A stretch of 64,000 bases of DNA, from contig CALYLW010001199.1 of assembly GCA_944989445.1 (NCBI GenBank), positions 62,001-126,000 of the forward strand, given 5' to 3'. Under the pieces are notes generated by a model that had not been told where the DNA came from, did no database searches, and saw only the letters and a program-made list of their open reading frames with translations. Of this stretch, positions 36,394 to 49,200 are shown piece by piece. Numbering within the stretch: the stretch's first letter is position 1; every line of letters begins with the position of its first letter. The stretch comes from Ampullaceana balthica. Its lineage: Eukaryota; Mollusca; Gastropoda; Lymnaeidae. The position numbers and the translations under genes were made by a program.

Positions 36394-38416
36394 CAGTGGT
36401 TCCCAAACTTTTTTGACACACGGACCCCTTTTAAAGTCAAAATTCCCCCCACGGACCCCCATGTGAAAAAAATACATAAATGCGTAGTACAAAAATGACA
36501 AACCCAAAAAAGCAACATTTTGTTGAAGAAGTATTTATTAAATTGTATAACTTTTGTTTAAAATAAAATTGAAAACAATTAATAACTTTGATGAACGTGA
36601 TGTGATTTTATTAGTGTAGTTATGTCCGACTCTATGTTTTTGTGCAGCAACCGCAAATCCCCACGAGCATCAATTTCTAGTCGGTTTCTGTTTTTTTTTA
36701 TGACGAGGTTCATAACGGCACTGAATCTTTGTTCTACCAAATAGGAAGACGGGAAAGCAGTTAACAACTTCTGTACAATAAACCATAATGCAAGATATAA
36801 AATTGTCATCTGATTTTGTAACCAGAATTTGTGGTATCCTAGTTCAAACATTGGTTCAAGTTCTTCATTTCAATAAGCTGCTCCTGTATTAGTACGGATT
36901 CATCTGTGTTTGGGATCTGAGTTTGTCCACGCGCAAAAGCGTTAAACTGCCAGTCGGGAATATCCTTTGAGGAATACCTCAAATCTTTGGTTCAGGTCAG
37001 CATGAAGAGCTGTTAAGTTTTGACAGTAAGCCAGGACATCTTTATCTCTATTTTGCAATTTTGAAAGATTTGGAAACTGAGAAAATTCTTCTGTTTCTAA
37101 GTTTTGTCTGTACAGAAAAAGGTTAGCAACAAACACAGATATTACGCTTTCAGTTTTGATTAAATTTAATTGGTTACCTATTAGATTCCAATTAGTCGCA
37201 AATCATTGACTTTGTTTTCCAGGAATTCCAACACTGAATCAAAGAGAGCTTAAAATCGATTTGAAAACGTACTTGTTGATAATCAACGTACTTTTGTGCT
37301 AATAAGTAAACGATTATCGTCTTCTTCCTTTTCAAAACAATAATGAGTAAATAATCTCTATTTCAAGGCATTCCTTTTAATTTTATTAACTGCACTAATG
37401 ACGTCATCTAGTGATCCATGCAAAATTTCACTAAGATTGTTTGCGAATAAATGATGTCGATGAATGACACAATGTACTGAAAATTCATTTGCTACAGTTT
37501 GCTTTAAGTATGCCAGAAAGTCAAGGGTATTGCTTTAATTTTTTAAAAATCGTTTTAATTCAGAAAATAACGTTTCACATTTCGAATCTGTTTCCAAACA
37601 GTTAGCCATACTTCAAGTATTCAACAACACTGTTTTGTTGGCTCACTCAGTGCTGGATTTACCTTTTTGCTAATCAAGCTAAGGCTTAGGGGTACCATCT
37701 TTCTTGGAGGCCCCCGGAATTTTTTTCATATATCACTGACATAGAATATCTGGACTTCAAAAGGGCCCCCATATCTCAAATTGCCTAAGGCCCCAATATC
37801 TCAAATAGTCTAGGTCCCCATCAAGTCTAAAACCGACCCAGAGCTCACTCATTCTCTTATGTGCTGTAACAAACCAGTGTTAATAATTATTAACGTTGTC
37901 AATGGCGTGCTACATTAAAGCACTATTGAAAATAATTTTTGATGATAAGATACAATTTAGATAAATACAACTTCCAGACACATCGAAAAATACCCAACCT
38001 TGCAACCCTCGCAGATTCAAGTAAAAACTTGTATTTCTCTGACTTAATTATTGGAATTCCGCATTTCTTACGCATCAAGCTAGACCTTTCAATAAAACAA
38101 GTATTTTGATTGGTTATAGCTGTGGAAATTACCTCAGTTCTATTACATATTCTAGGCAAAACAACATTGTACTCCATTACTGATAGCACCTAAGATCGTA
38201 TTCAATTATATGAAAAAATACTATTTTATTTATTGTTCTTTATTTTAATTTCCATAATAATAAACATTGATCACAGTTTTATTGTTTTATATTAATCCTT
38301 GCGTGGACCCCCTGACGTTGTTCAGGGACCCCCAAATCAATTTTAATTTTCCACGGACCCCCTGAAAGGTACCGCGGACCCCTGGGGGTCCGTACGGACC
38401 ACTTTGGGAACCACTG
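36394..38416 (-). mobile_element. hAT element with decayed transposase
   Basis: The ends cagtggttcccaaac and tttgggaaccactg match the MITE at 291-463. The 8-bp target duplication ctctacac is at 36386-36393 and, after the assembly gap, at 38484-38491. Minus-strand fragments are hAT-like: DVLAYCQNLTALHADLNQRF (37020 region) and LLTAFPSSYLVEQRFSAVMN then LVIKKNRNRL (36650-36780), the C-terminal dimerisation segment. Stops are frequent. It lies between SP2 and SP3, 210 bases upstream of the SP2 start. Confidence 0.87.
37649..37842. mobile_element. MITE nested in the 36-38 kb hAT
   Basis: Flanked by a perfect 8-bp duplication, gctcactc (37641-37648 and 37843-37850). Starts agtgctggatttacc and carries several tatctcaaat + aggcccc words. 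A related block (agtgccggacttacatttga) lies at about 46021 in SP3. Confidence 0.78.
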
Positions 38417-38483
38417 NNNNNNNNNNNNNNNNNNNNNNNNNNNNNNNNNNNNNNNNNNNNNNNNNNNNNNNNNNNNNNNNNNN
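38417..38483. other. Assembly gap (67 N)
   Basis: Unknown bases exactly at the right end of the hAT element, before its right target duplication. The gap was probably caused by the repeat, and the true gap length may be zero or very different. Confidence 0.98.
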
Positions 38484-38636
38484 CTCTACACCAACCAGAA
38501 AGTAGAAGAGTTCTCTTATCGTGACTTGACGAAAAAAAAGTGCTGTTAGCTTCTCACTGTTGAGGTCACACCAAGCGCGATGTAACCAACCTTTGAAACA
38601 AAGGCCGCCCATGGGAATATTTGGTCAACTCTTTCA

Positions 38637-38870
38637 TGATCTTTGATTTAGACCCAGATACCTCTTATTTAGACTGAGGCATCTCTGGTTTCAGATTCGG
38701 GCATCTTTAATTTAGATATATTTGTTGTGGATTTAGATATCTTTTATTTAGATTCGGACTTTTTTGTTGCTGTAAATGTAGAGATATATTTTATTTAGAT
38801 CTAGAAATCTATGGTATAGATACAGACATTTTTAATTTCGATTCAAACATTTTTGGTGCAGATTACAGAC
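38637..38870. repeat. Degenerate ~30-bp tandem repeat
   Basis: Roughly eight units with the core tttagattcagacatctttt, heavily diverged. The stretch 38880-39360 beyond it holds nothing I recognise. Confidence 0.6.
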
Positions 38871-39360
38871 ATACTTATTCTTTATATTTCATTTGTTGTT
38901 TTTGTTGTTGTTTTGTTTACCGTATTCCCTCGCTTAACATCTTTGAAATAAAACTAAAGCGGTTTTAACATCCATCAACAACTTGTAGAGTGAAAGTGAA
39001 AGTTAAAATTAAGTGGGAAAATTACTTCAATGTGTTAAACGCCACAAGCTTTCTTCAGTTAAAAAAAATTAATATTATGAATTTAGATTACATCTATATA
39101 AGTTATGGATTCCCCAATAAAAACAGAGTATTTGCTGAGTTTTGTGCTATGAGAGATCTAAAAAACCGCATCGCAGAAACGAAAGAAAAGACAAGAAAAA
39201 TAAAAAGATACCAGTTTAATGATAAGATAGAAAGCAGTGTAGATATTACCCCATTAGTTTTTTGTTTTTTTTTGTTTTCGTTTGTGATAAAATAACCCGT
39301 TTAAAAAATACACTCAATATATTACAATGGCCAAATCTAATCGTATGTTTGTTTATAAAC

Positions 39361-39634
39361 GGTGGTCGAGTGGCAGCGCGCTCGACTGGCGTACCGATGG
39401 TCACGGGTTCGAATCCATGTGAAGGCAAGGATTTTGTTCCTGGGGCCTAGGGCGTCCCTGAGTTACCCAGCTCCGAATGGGTACCTAACACTAGTTAGGC
39501 GGCTGGGGGTAATGCGTGGAACCCACAAAGCCGTGGCCTGTGAACGGTGCATCACTTGCCAACAGATCATCTGTCATGGTCTGTGGACGCAACTATCTTC
39601 TACATAGAAGGGGCGTCTGTATAGATAAGATAAA
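39361..39634 (+). mobile_element. tRNA-derived SINE copy
   Basis: Near-identical to 29442-29722: ggtggtcgagtggcagcgcg head, gggttcgaatcc B box, tagttaggcggctggg body and a gtctgtatagataagataa tail. This is the best-preserved head of the three. Lies between SP2 and SP3. Confidence 0.92.
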
Positions 39635-39908
39635 AATGATTAATATGAGATAAGATATTAAAAGCGAATGGGTTAAATCAATGTCACAATTCCTCGGCGG
39701 TTGTAGATTCTTCTACACGCTAGGCAATATATTTACGGGATTTTAAAAAGGAATTGCACGGGTTAACAATGGTTAATAAGTCTTCAGTGTACTCTCCACC
39801 CCAGCCCTCCTCCCCCCCATGTTCCACACATGTTTGGGGGAAAATATTTTTGTGGCTTTTTGAAAGTTAGCGCATCTTTTGGTTTGACAATGAGCCGGGG
39901 AGAAAGTA

Positions 39909-40245
39909 CAGTGATACCTTGAGATACGAGTGCCCTGACATACGAGTAATTTGAGATACGAGCTGTCGAGCAAGCGAAGTTTTGTTTTGAAATACGAGCG
40001 AAATTTGAGATACGAGCACTCTCAGGAACTGACGACCGATGAATTACAAGAGTTACAGTCACAGCAGCATTCGGGGGTTCTTGCAAGTGAGATAAAGAGA
40101 TCTGTGGAATGAGGAAGAGAGTTTCACAGTTCCTGGACAAGAAATACCCCGAAAAACCTGCAACTGATCGTGCATCGGAGCTATTGAATGACACTTGCCT
40201 AACTCATTTCCGCGGCATTCTGAAAGGGAGGAAGAAACAAAACTC
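39909..40245 (+). mobile_element. Tigger/pogo-like element, 5' part
   Basis: After TA (39907-39908) it begins cagtgataccttgagatacg and repeats tacgag words. The plus strand then has Tigger transposase fragments: ELQSQQHSGVLASEIKRSVE, and FLDKKYPEKPATDRASELLN then THFRGILKGRKKQ (frame 40109 on). No matching right end is found. R1-like sequence (about 40250-40405, inverted) follows, so it is truncated. Confidence 0.72.
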
Positions 40246-40637
40246 CATGGGCAGTTTATGTCTAAGTGCCAAATTCCAGCTCGATGGCATCACGGGAAGT
40301 GGGTCATTTTTGACTTTTGTTTTTCCGCCCGCCCGTCGACGAACGACAGAGAGAGAGAGAGAGAGAGATGAAGACAGAGAGACAAGATTTCGAAGTTAAT
40401 ATAAGGGAATTAACAAACAAACAAACAAAGCACAAAGTCATAGTTTAATACTCAATTTCATATGTATGGCATTAACCCTCTAACAGCCATTGGGACCATC
40501 TTCTCTGATGAACACACGAGATATCCCTTAAACAATCTTTTCTTCTTCGAACATTCATTTCGTTTATAGTAAGGCAGTTGGTGACGACAGATCGAGGTTT
40601 ATTTTGTGTGGCCGTGTTTTTTTTGTTGTTGTTTGGT

Positions 40638-43600
40638 TTAGAAATTGATCACAGAATTAATCCAATCCTTAAGCTCGATGACGTCAGCATAAACACCCGG
40701 ACGTCCGGCCTGAGCACATCCGAAGCCCCAGCTTATAATACCTGTAACATATACAACATAAACATCATACCTGCAACACGACACATGTATTTTCATTTCC
40801 AATCAACAAAATACTTTTTAAAACAAAATACATAAACAGATTGAGTGGTGGAAAATATATATTTAAAAAAAAAGAAAAGCAATTTTTTTTAGATAAATGA
40901 AGAGAGAGAGAAAATAAAATAAACGAGAGTGGGAGAGAGAGAGAGAGAGAGAGAGTTAGAGAGACAGAGAGAGTTAGAGTTAGTAGCAAAATTCTAAAAA
41001 TGTAAGTAAAGAAATGTCATTGACATGAAGAGAGAGACAGATGCATATGTTTATAGCAAAATTCTACAAATGTTAGTAAATAAATGTCATGGACATTTGA
41101 AACGATTGCGTAAGTCAATTTTCCCCTAACTCTCTATTTCCGACCTACCTGTGAGTGTCCACCTGTTTTCCCTGTAGGTGTAAAGTGGACCACCACTGTC
41201 ACCCTGTTAAATGAAAACAATCACGGTGTTAAAAAAAAAGAAACGAAAAAAACTTTTCAGCAAGAAAAAAAAGGAAACAAAATCTAGAATAATTACGCAA
41301 TACCTTTAATTAAAAATATGAAGAGTTAAGTCTTAAGCTGTCATGACCAGACTCTCGACCAATGTTCCCTTTAATCTGCGCAGGTATCATACAGACGCCG
41401 CGCAGCAGTTTAGAATTACAACGCAGCAAATTAAGTAAAAATATTGCAAACACAAAACAAAAATCGATGCTGCGCAACTTTTCACGAGTTTTTGTTTTGT
41501 TTTTGTTTTTACTTTGCACACGGACCAACGAACGTGAGAGGGAACATTGCTCAAGACACCCTTCGGCTAAACTTTAAATTACGAGTCAACAAGCCCAGTT
41601 ACGTCAAATTATTGTACAAGTTTAAAAAAACAACAACCATAAAATTGGAATGCTAATCACCCGAGAGTCCTTCTTTAAAACAACACAACAGCATAAAAAA
41701 AACAACAACAAGCACACCAAAACAAACAAACGAAAAAAATCGCAAACGTTAACGAGTTAAATAAAAACAGAGCGGCTCTCACGTTGCACGAGTCAACACC
41801 TCCCTCGGGCAGACCGGCGCACATCATCCTCAGCGTGATCGACCCCTGTCCGTACCTCTGCTCACACGTCTGCCTGGACTTGATGGGCTTCGTCACCTGG
41901 TGCAGGCTGTATGGGGTGGTGCCGCCTGCGGAGTTGTATAAATATTTATATATATATTTATGAGCAGTGGCTTATTCTGACTGTTTGCCACCCTAGGGCG
42001 AAGTCCTTAACGTGCAGCCTATTACATACGTATATATAATTGGTATTATGTTAGATATATACATATACATTTATGAAATAAAGTGCCACACTTTGACTGT
42101 CATTTTCTACCCCCCCCCCTCCCCCTGCCCATTAGTTACGCCAATTTATAAGAAGAATTTAGAGAGGATTAGCCTGGTAGTGAATGTAATTAATCATGTC
42201 TATTTATATTCATATTTCGTCGTATTAAATCTTTTCGTTTACAAAGTTATGTGTAAAAAGTTCGTTTGATTCCTTTAAAATATACAGTGGTACCTCGAGA
42301 TATGAATGCTTCAAGATACTAAAAATCCAAGATACGAAATACATCTCGAAGAATATTTTGTTCCAAGATACGAAAACAAAAATCCAAGATACGGACAACG
42401 CGCAGCTGACAACATTGGGCATGCATTCAACGCGCCACCAAAAGTTCTTGCGTAGTTCAATGATATTTGCCTGACTCGTTTCAGAAACATTGTAAAATGC
42501 AGTCAAAAACAAGGTTCGACATTTGCTAAAAGAGTAATAGTAGGCAAATATTCATTAAAAAAAAATAAGACGAGAAAATGTTGGTGAAAGTGTGGCAAAG
42601 AAAATGAAAGGTGAAACAGAAAATAAGAAAGCGCAAAACAAAAAGTTTTTTTTTAAAGTTACATGAACTTAAGTGTTATGTTACGTTTGTTTAGTGTACA
42701 GTTGTACTAACTGTAAGTGTCTATTTAGCATTAATTCATGCAAAAAGTTTGTACATAACGTATTATTTTCATAAAGTTAAGTGTTTCGTATGTAATGCCG
42801 TAATGTTTTCTGCCATCCGTTCTCCTCTCCTACCACCTTCTCCGACACTTCGCCACTCGCCTTACTCGAAAGGTAAACTTGCATACATATTATTTTTAAT
42901 TCATTTTATTCTGTTTTCCTTGTTTTATTATTCTTTATTTGATTTATGTGTACCTTTGAGGATTGAAGAATCCTACTTCTTTTTTCTATAGATTTCCGTG
43001 ATATTTTCTTTTTTTGCATCTGTGTGGCTCGGAACAGATTAAGTATTTTATATATCATTTAGAATGGGACTGCAATAAAGCTTTTAAATAAAATACAAAA
43101 TACACAAACAAATTGCGCAATGAAAAGAATGTTATTATTTAATTTTACTTAACTGCAGAATCTTGTTCCCGTTGTAGTTTTTACTGTAACTTTGAAAACT
43201 TCCCCCCTTTTTTCCTATATCTTGTGTCCATGTTTTTTTCCTTTCTTTTTATTTAACATAAATATTTTAAAATACAATATGTTTTAAGAATGTTATTATT
43301 ACCTATGTAAGTATTGTAAGAATGTATTTTATGTTGTACTGATGAAGGCATTAGCCGAAACGTTTACTATCGTGTCAGTCTTAAAATAAAGCTCAAATTT
43401 ATTGTTTTCATTGCACAATTTGTTTGTGTATTTTGTATTTTAAGTATTTTATATGTACAACTTAGTTCAAGATACGAAAAATTCAAGATACGAAAGCCAC
43501 CCCAGAACGGATTATTTTCGTATCTCGAGGTACCACTGTAATTTAATGATCAGTTGAACAACTAGTCAAGTCTCATATTCAGAAGCTTGAAATTGCGCTC

Positions 43601-46239
43601 TTAAAGCTTTGGCTAACACTCGGTAAAACTCCTCCATCTGCTTGGCCGTTCCATACAACATTGTCTGACGTAGGACTCACTCGTGACTCTAACCTCACCG
43701 GCTACGTCTAGCGTGGGGCACAAAAGTCAACAGGCGCACCACTTTGTCAGAGGCTATGCTGCAATGCCGGCAGTTCGGGTCCCTGTTGTTGTATCAATTA
43801 TGAGTTGGTCGGGCGGTGTGCTCCGATCTCATTTTGAGTCACCAAACTCAACTTTGCACACGAGATGTTTTTTTTTAACTTTGCACACGGACCAACGAAC
43901 CTTAGAGGAAACACTGAGATGGGATATTAAACAGAAATGTTTGAATGACTCATTCGTTGCGCATACTTTTAGAGATGAAGAGGTTGTCACGTGCGACTCA
44001 CCTGCCGACAGACTGCCCCATCCGGCGGCAATGGCGAGTTCGTTCTCGTTCCAGCCCTCGTTGGGGATGCAGACTGCGGAGATGTAGTTGTTGGTGGGGA
44101 GTGTCGTCGATACTCTGAAGATGGCGATGTCGTAGTCGTTGGTGTCCTGGTTGAAGCCTCTAAAAAGGAGAATAGTTCATTAAAAAAGACATGGAAGTGC
44201 CAGCGTGAGAAATCGTTCAAAGAGTTATATTGAAGTTTTGTAAAATAACAAATACAAAAAACAACAACAAACATTTCTCCCATTTTTCTATGCGAAGGGA
44301 ACAGAAAAAACATAGATCAAAAATTGACAAGAAAAAGAAAATAATGTAAATGTAATGAAGGAGGGTAAAGTATTTTTGGTTTTATGGTTAAAGGTACAGG
44401 GTTACGTGGTTTGGTTTACTGGTTACAGGTACAGGGATACGTGGTTTGGTTTACTAGTTATAGCCACAGAGATACGTGGTTTGGTTTACACATAGCCACA
44501 GAGATACTTTGTTTGGTTTACTGGTTATAGCCACAGAGATACGTGGTTTGGTTTACACATAGCCACAGAGATACGTGGTTTGGTTTACACATAGCCGCAG
44601 AGATACGTAGTTTGGTTTACTCCTTATAGCCACAGAGATACGTAGTTTGGTTTACTCCTTATAGCCACAGAGATACATGGTTTGGTTTACTCGTTATAGG
44701 TACAGGGATACGTCGTTTGGTTTATTCGTTATAGCGAAAGAGATACGTCTTTTGGTTTACTCATTATAGCCACAGAGATACGTGGTTTGGTTTAATGGTT
44801 ATAGGAACAGGGATACGTGGTTTGCTTTACTCCTTATAGCCACAGAGATACGTGGTTTGGTTTACTGGTTACAGGTTCAGGGTAACGTTGTTTGGTTTAG
44901 CTCAAAGGACAAGCAGGGTGGTGTACTGGCTACATCTACAGGTTAAAGTGGTTGTTTACGTGTGTATAGTCAGGTGGTTGAAGAAGACCACCACCTTGTG
45001 GGTCTCGTGGGCGTCATCTCTGTTGTGGATGCCGCAATGAGCTTCGTAGGCGCTAGGCGATGCAGAATGGCTGTGGAAGAACAAGTAGCGTCTCTCATAC
45101 TGCAATATTCCATATCTATATATGCTAACACTAATTGTATACTTAATGCAACACTCCGTGTCTATATAATAATACCAGTTTTTTTTTCAAAAGCCCAAGT
45201 AACTTATCCTTGTTTGATAAATATTTAATATTAAACTTCCTGAAATGTACACAAAGTATTTTAAAATTATAAATCCTCAAATCCTCTTTTTACATCGTTC
45301 CATTTTCCAAAATTAAAATATAATCTAAAACAATGACGTCATATAATATTTTTTTTACGGCGAGAAACACCACACGCTTTTTTTAACAGCTATGGACTGT
45401 TGTACTATTCCAAAAATAATATTTAATTTATAATTATTTTGCGCACCTCCTGATGCACTCCTTGTATTAAAATATAAGCTCAAACAATGACGTCATAGCG
45501 TTACGGATCCATCCATCCATCAATCCAGTGACGGGCTATTATATTGTTAATGGTTACTCTATTTGTCTATTCTTTGCAACACTCTGTGTCTTTATATGGT
45601 AATACTAATTGTCTATTTAATACAAAATTTAATGGGAGGAATCATTTTTCCCAATATGATTTTGACAGTTGAAGGGTGTAAGTGTGGGGGGGGGAGGAAG
45701 GGATCGCCCTGTATGAATTTTAACCAAAAATTAAAATGGGGTAAGCGTTATCAACTTTTTAAAAAATTGGACAGGTTTGAAATTGAAGTTTATTCAAACT
45801 TTAGTAAGAGCCCCACCTCCCTTTTCCTCTCTTCCTTTCCAAATAATATTCAAACAAGTGACAAACAAGTAAACAAACCCATCATGAAGTGTTTGTAAGA
45901 AATGTTTTTCTGACCTGGTCCATAGTGGAAGAGGTTGGAGATGGGCTTTCCCCTCTCGGCTGGGGTGGGGGTGGGTGTGGGTACACCCCCCCCCTTAACT
46001 CATAAAAAATAATTATCGACCAGTGCCGGACTTACATTTGATAAGGCCCTAAGCTATTTGAGATACGGAGCCCCTTTATAAGTACAGATGCTCTATGTCA
46101 GTGGCAAATACCCGGAAACCCAAGAAAGTGGAGGCCCTAAGCTATAGCTTGTGTGGCTCAAACTTCGATCCGCGGCCCTGCACTCGACATGACTTTCAAC
46201 AAGCAGTGATTCGGGGCTGAAAGATACAAATAAACAAAC

Positions 46240-46277
<38 letters not shown>

Positions 46278-49200
46278 CTCACCTAAGACACTGGGCCGCC
46301 GTAATCAGGAAGTATTGTCCGGCCAAATTTTTGACCAAGTTGCCGCCACAAAAGTGGTAGGTCGGAGAGGTGGGCAGTCTCAAACTACACTGAGGAGGAA
46401 ATAAATACGTGTCGTAGTTACCCACGATAAAACATTCAAAGATTTTGAATGGCGCTAATGAACCCACACATTAAATTAATACATTGTTTATGATGTATAG
46501 ATGCAAATGAGAGCGGCTTTGACCTAAATTCGAGGTTAATTGTGGTCAGTGGCAAAATATATGTTAACAAAGAAAATTACTAGGATAATACATTTAAAAA
46601 AAAAGAAGAATTATTTAGTGCCTATTTACTTTCAAATGGAAAAAAAAGAAATCCAAAACATTAAAGTATACATAGCACTCTTACAATCGCTGGCCAGGAA
46701 TAGGGTACGGATTCCCTGCCACCAACGATTCTCGATGTGAGTTCACTGGCACCGTTGCCTGTTAGCAAGGGTCTCTGTCCGCAGAAAGGGGCGTCAATCT
46801 TGTCATACCGGCTGGGGAATGAACAGTTGGGAAATAAGTCAGTTTTTTCCCCCATCCTTTATTAAGTACGAGCAACAAAGCCGGTCCAAGGACGTTCCGC
46901 CACTTTTCGGTGGCATGTTGTAACTCCCCTCCAACACCCGTTTCGACCAGCATACATGTGCATCACGTCAAAAATACTATTCATTATAGTTAAAATAAAT
47001 AACTCGTAAAAACAGAGCTTTTGACTATAAATCCCAACGCGCATAGCTCTAAATAAAGTCTTGGAAGAAATACTGCACCAAAAATAACTCGTTTTGAACG
47101 TCCGCGTAAACGTGTTCAATATGATTGGCTGTATGAGTCATATGTGTTTGAGGGACCAATCGCTATCGATGACCGGACAGAAACTTGCCTTTTATTATAC
47201 AGGAGAAGGAGGATAATTCTCCCCTGTCAGTTCCTTATAAAAGGATATAAGTTGGGGTGAGACTGCGAACAGGCTGGGTAAAAATTTTTAATAAAATATA
47301 TTAACAGAGTATGTGTATACTTGACAGGACGCCAGAAAACAACAATATGTTTTGTGGCGTCCTGTCAGGCCTACGTATACCCTGTTTATATAACAACTAG
47401 TATTTTACCCGTCAAAAATGACGGAAGTTTTCAAAATAAATACATTTCAGCTGAAATCTATTTATTTTGAAAAAAAATACACATCAGAATAAAATATTAA
47501 TGTAATACAGAACTTTCATTTATTTTTATTTTATTTATTTATTTTCATATTGAACAATTTTATGCGGAACGTTTGAAAAGAGTTATTTTTGGTGCAGTAA
47601 TTTGGTGCGCTGCTTTCTAAAATTAGTAGCGTCACGGACGGGACGGAAGGACGTGACAGACGGGACGTGGCATACATTGCAAATTATATATATTGATTTT
47701 TCCCTTACAAAAAGACAACTCGTTTCATTCGATTCATGGTAAGAAACGTAGTATGCTCCGTAAAACTATTGTACACAGTATTACAAGAATGTGATTTATT
47801 TGAAAACTGAAATGATCTTAAAAGCAAAGTCTTGTAAACTTACAAATAGTATATACAAATAGAACGATTTTAAAAAAAATGCACACTTATGTATTTAAAA
47901 ACTGCACATAAATGTGCACAATCTAAACAAAGAAAATGTAAATAAAACGAGCCGTTCTACTAAAAATGTATTAATCAATTTTGGCATAGACTTAAAAGTA
48001 AAATATTATATTAGTTGGGGTTTAATCCAGTGGAAATACTTAACTTTACTTGTTATTAAAATATCAATAATTGGATGAAAACTAATAAAAACTTAGTAAA
48101 GAAAATTTGAAAAAAAATAATTCCTGTTGGAAATTTCACACGCTTGCAATGGCTTATCGCGTCAAGAAGATTTGAATTACCTTCTCGTTAACCTCACCAA
48201 ATCCAGGCCCCGATTAGAGGGACTTGCACCGGCTGGAGATTTAAATAGAACGTTAATGAAAAAACAACACATTAAGTGACACAAATTTGTTTTGTTTGTG
48301 CTATAAAGTAGCGGCAGCCAATGTTCGTACATACAGTGGAACCTCGCTATTCGTGCATACACAATCCGTTCCGGGAGGCAGCTCGAATTGTGATGTCTAC
48401 GAATGGCGAATCATTTGTTCACATAAGATAGTATAATTTAATTTGGATTAATCCATTCCAAACCCACAGATAATTGCTTATTTAAACTTTTGTATTAATA
48501 TTTAAAGCATAAAATAAAAAATTAAAAAAGAAAAATAATTTAAAAAAAATATGAAAACAAACGTCACTTTCACAGCTTTCCTTTAAGACTTCGTTTAATC
48601 ACTAATCTTTTTTTTTGAGGCTCCTATCCTATTAACTCGTGAAGGATTCCGGATTCAACGCTTCCAGTTCTGTCGTCAACTTTTTCAAAACGCTCGTAAA
48701 CACGTTTTCTGACTTACTAGAGAGCTGAAATTTTCAAAGTAGGTTTGGCTTGTGGGGAGGATAAAGCTATTAAATTTTCAGATCGATCGAATATACCGTA
48801 ATTAAATTAATGCATTTTTAGTTTATTTCTATATGCAGCGGCGGCAAGCTTTTGTTGATATTTTACGCGTCACGCTGAGTTCAGTTCAACCATCCGTGAC
48901 CAAAACTTTTTCCCTTTTTCAACAAAGGGTATTTAAGGCAATCTCGGTCTGTAAATGTTTGTCGCGTTTAAGCATGATGAATACTTTTTAGTTGTGTCTC
49001 ATATTTAAGTGATTTATAGTAAAAAACTTTTGTTTTTACGGGGTTGTCTAATTCAATCTCTTTTATTAACTTCACCGTCGTCTCTTGGGTTCGCAGGCGG
49101 TCGGTCGGGCGGAAAAACAAAGTCAAAAACAAATGACACACTTCCCGTGATGCATAGTCGTGTTGTGTATATGACATGTGTAGTGTGTATAGAAAATCAT

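Noticed and set aside
43683..44233. Plus-strand frames of 134 and 80 codons
   Set aside because: Antisense to SP3 exon 6 and its flanks; no conserved signature in that direction.
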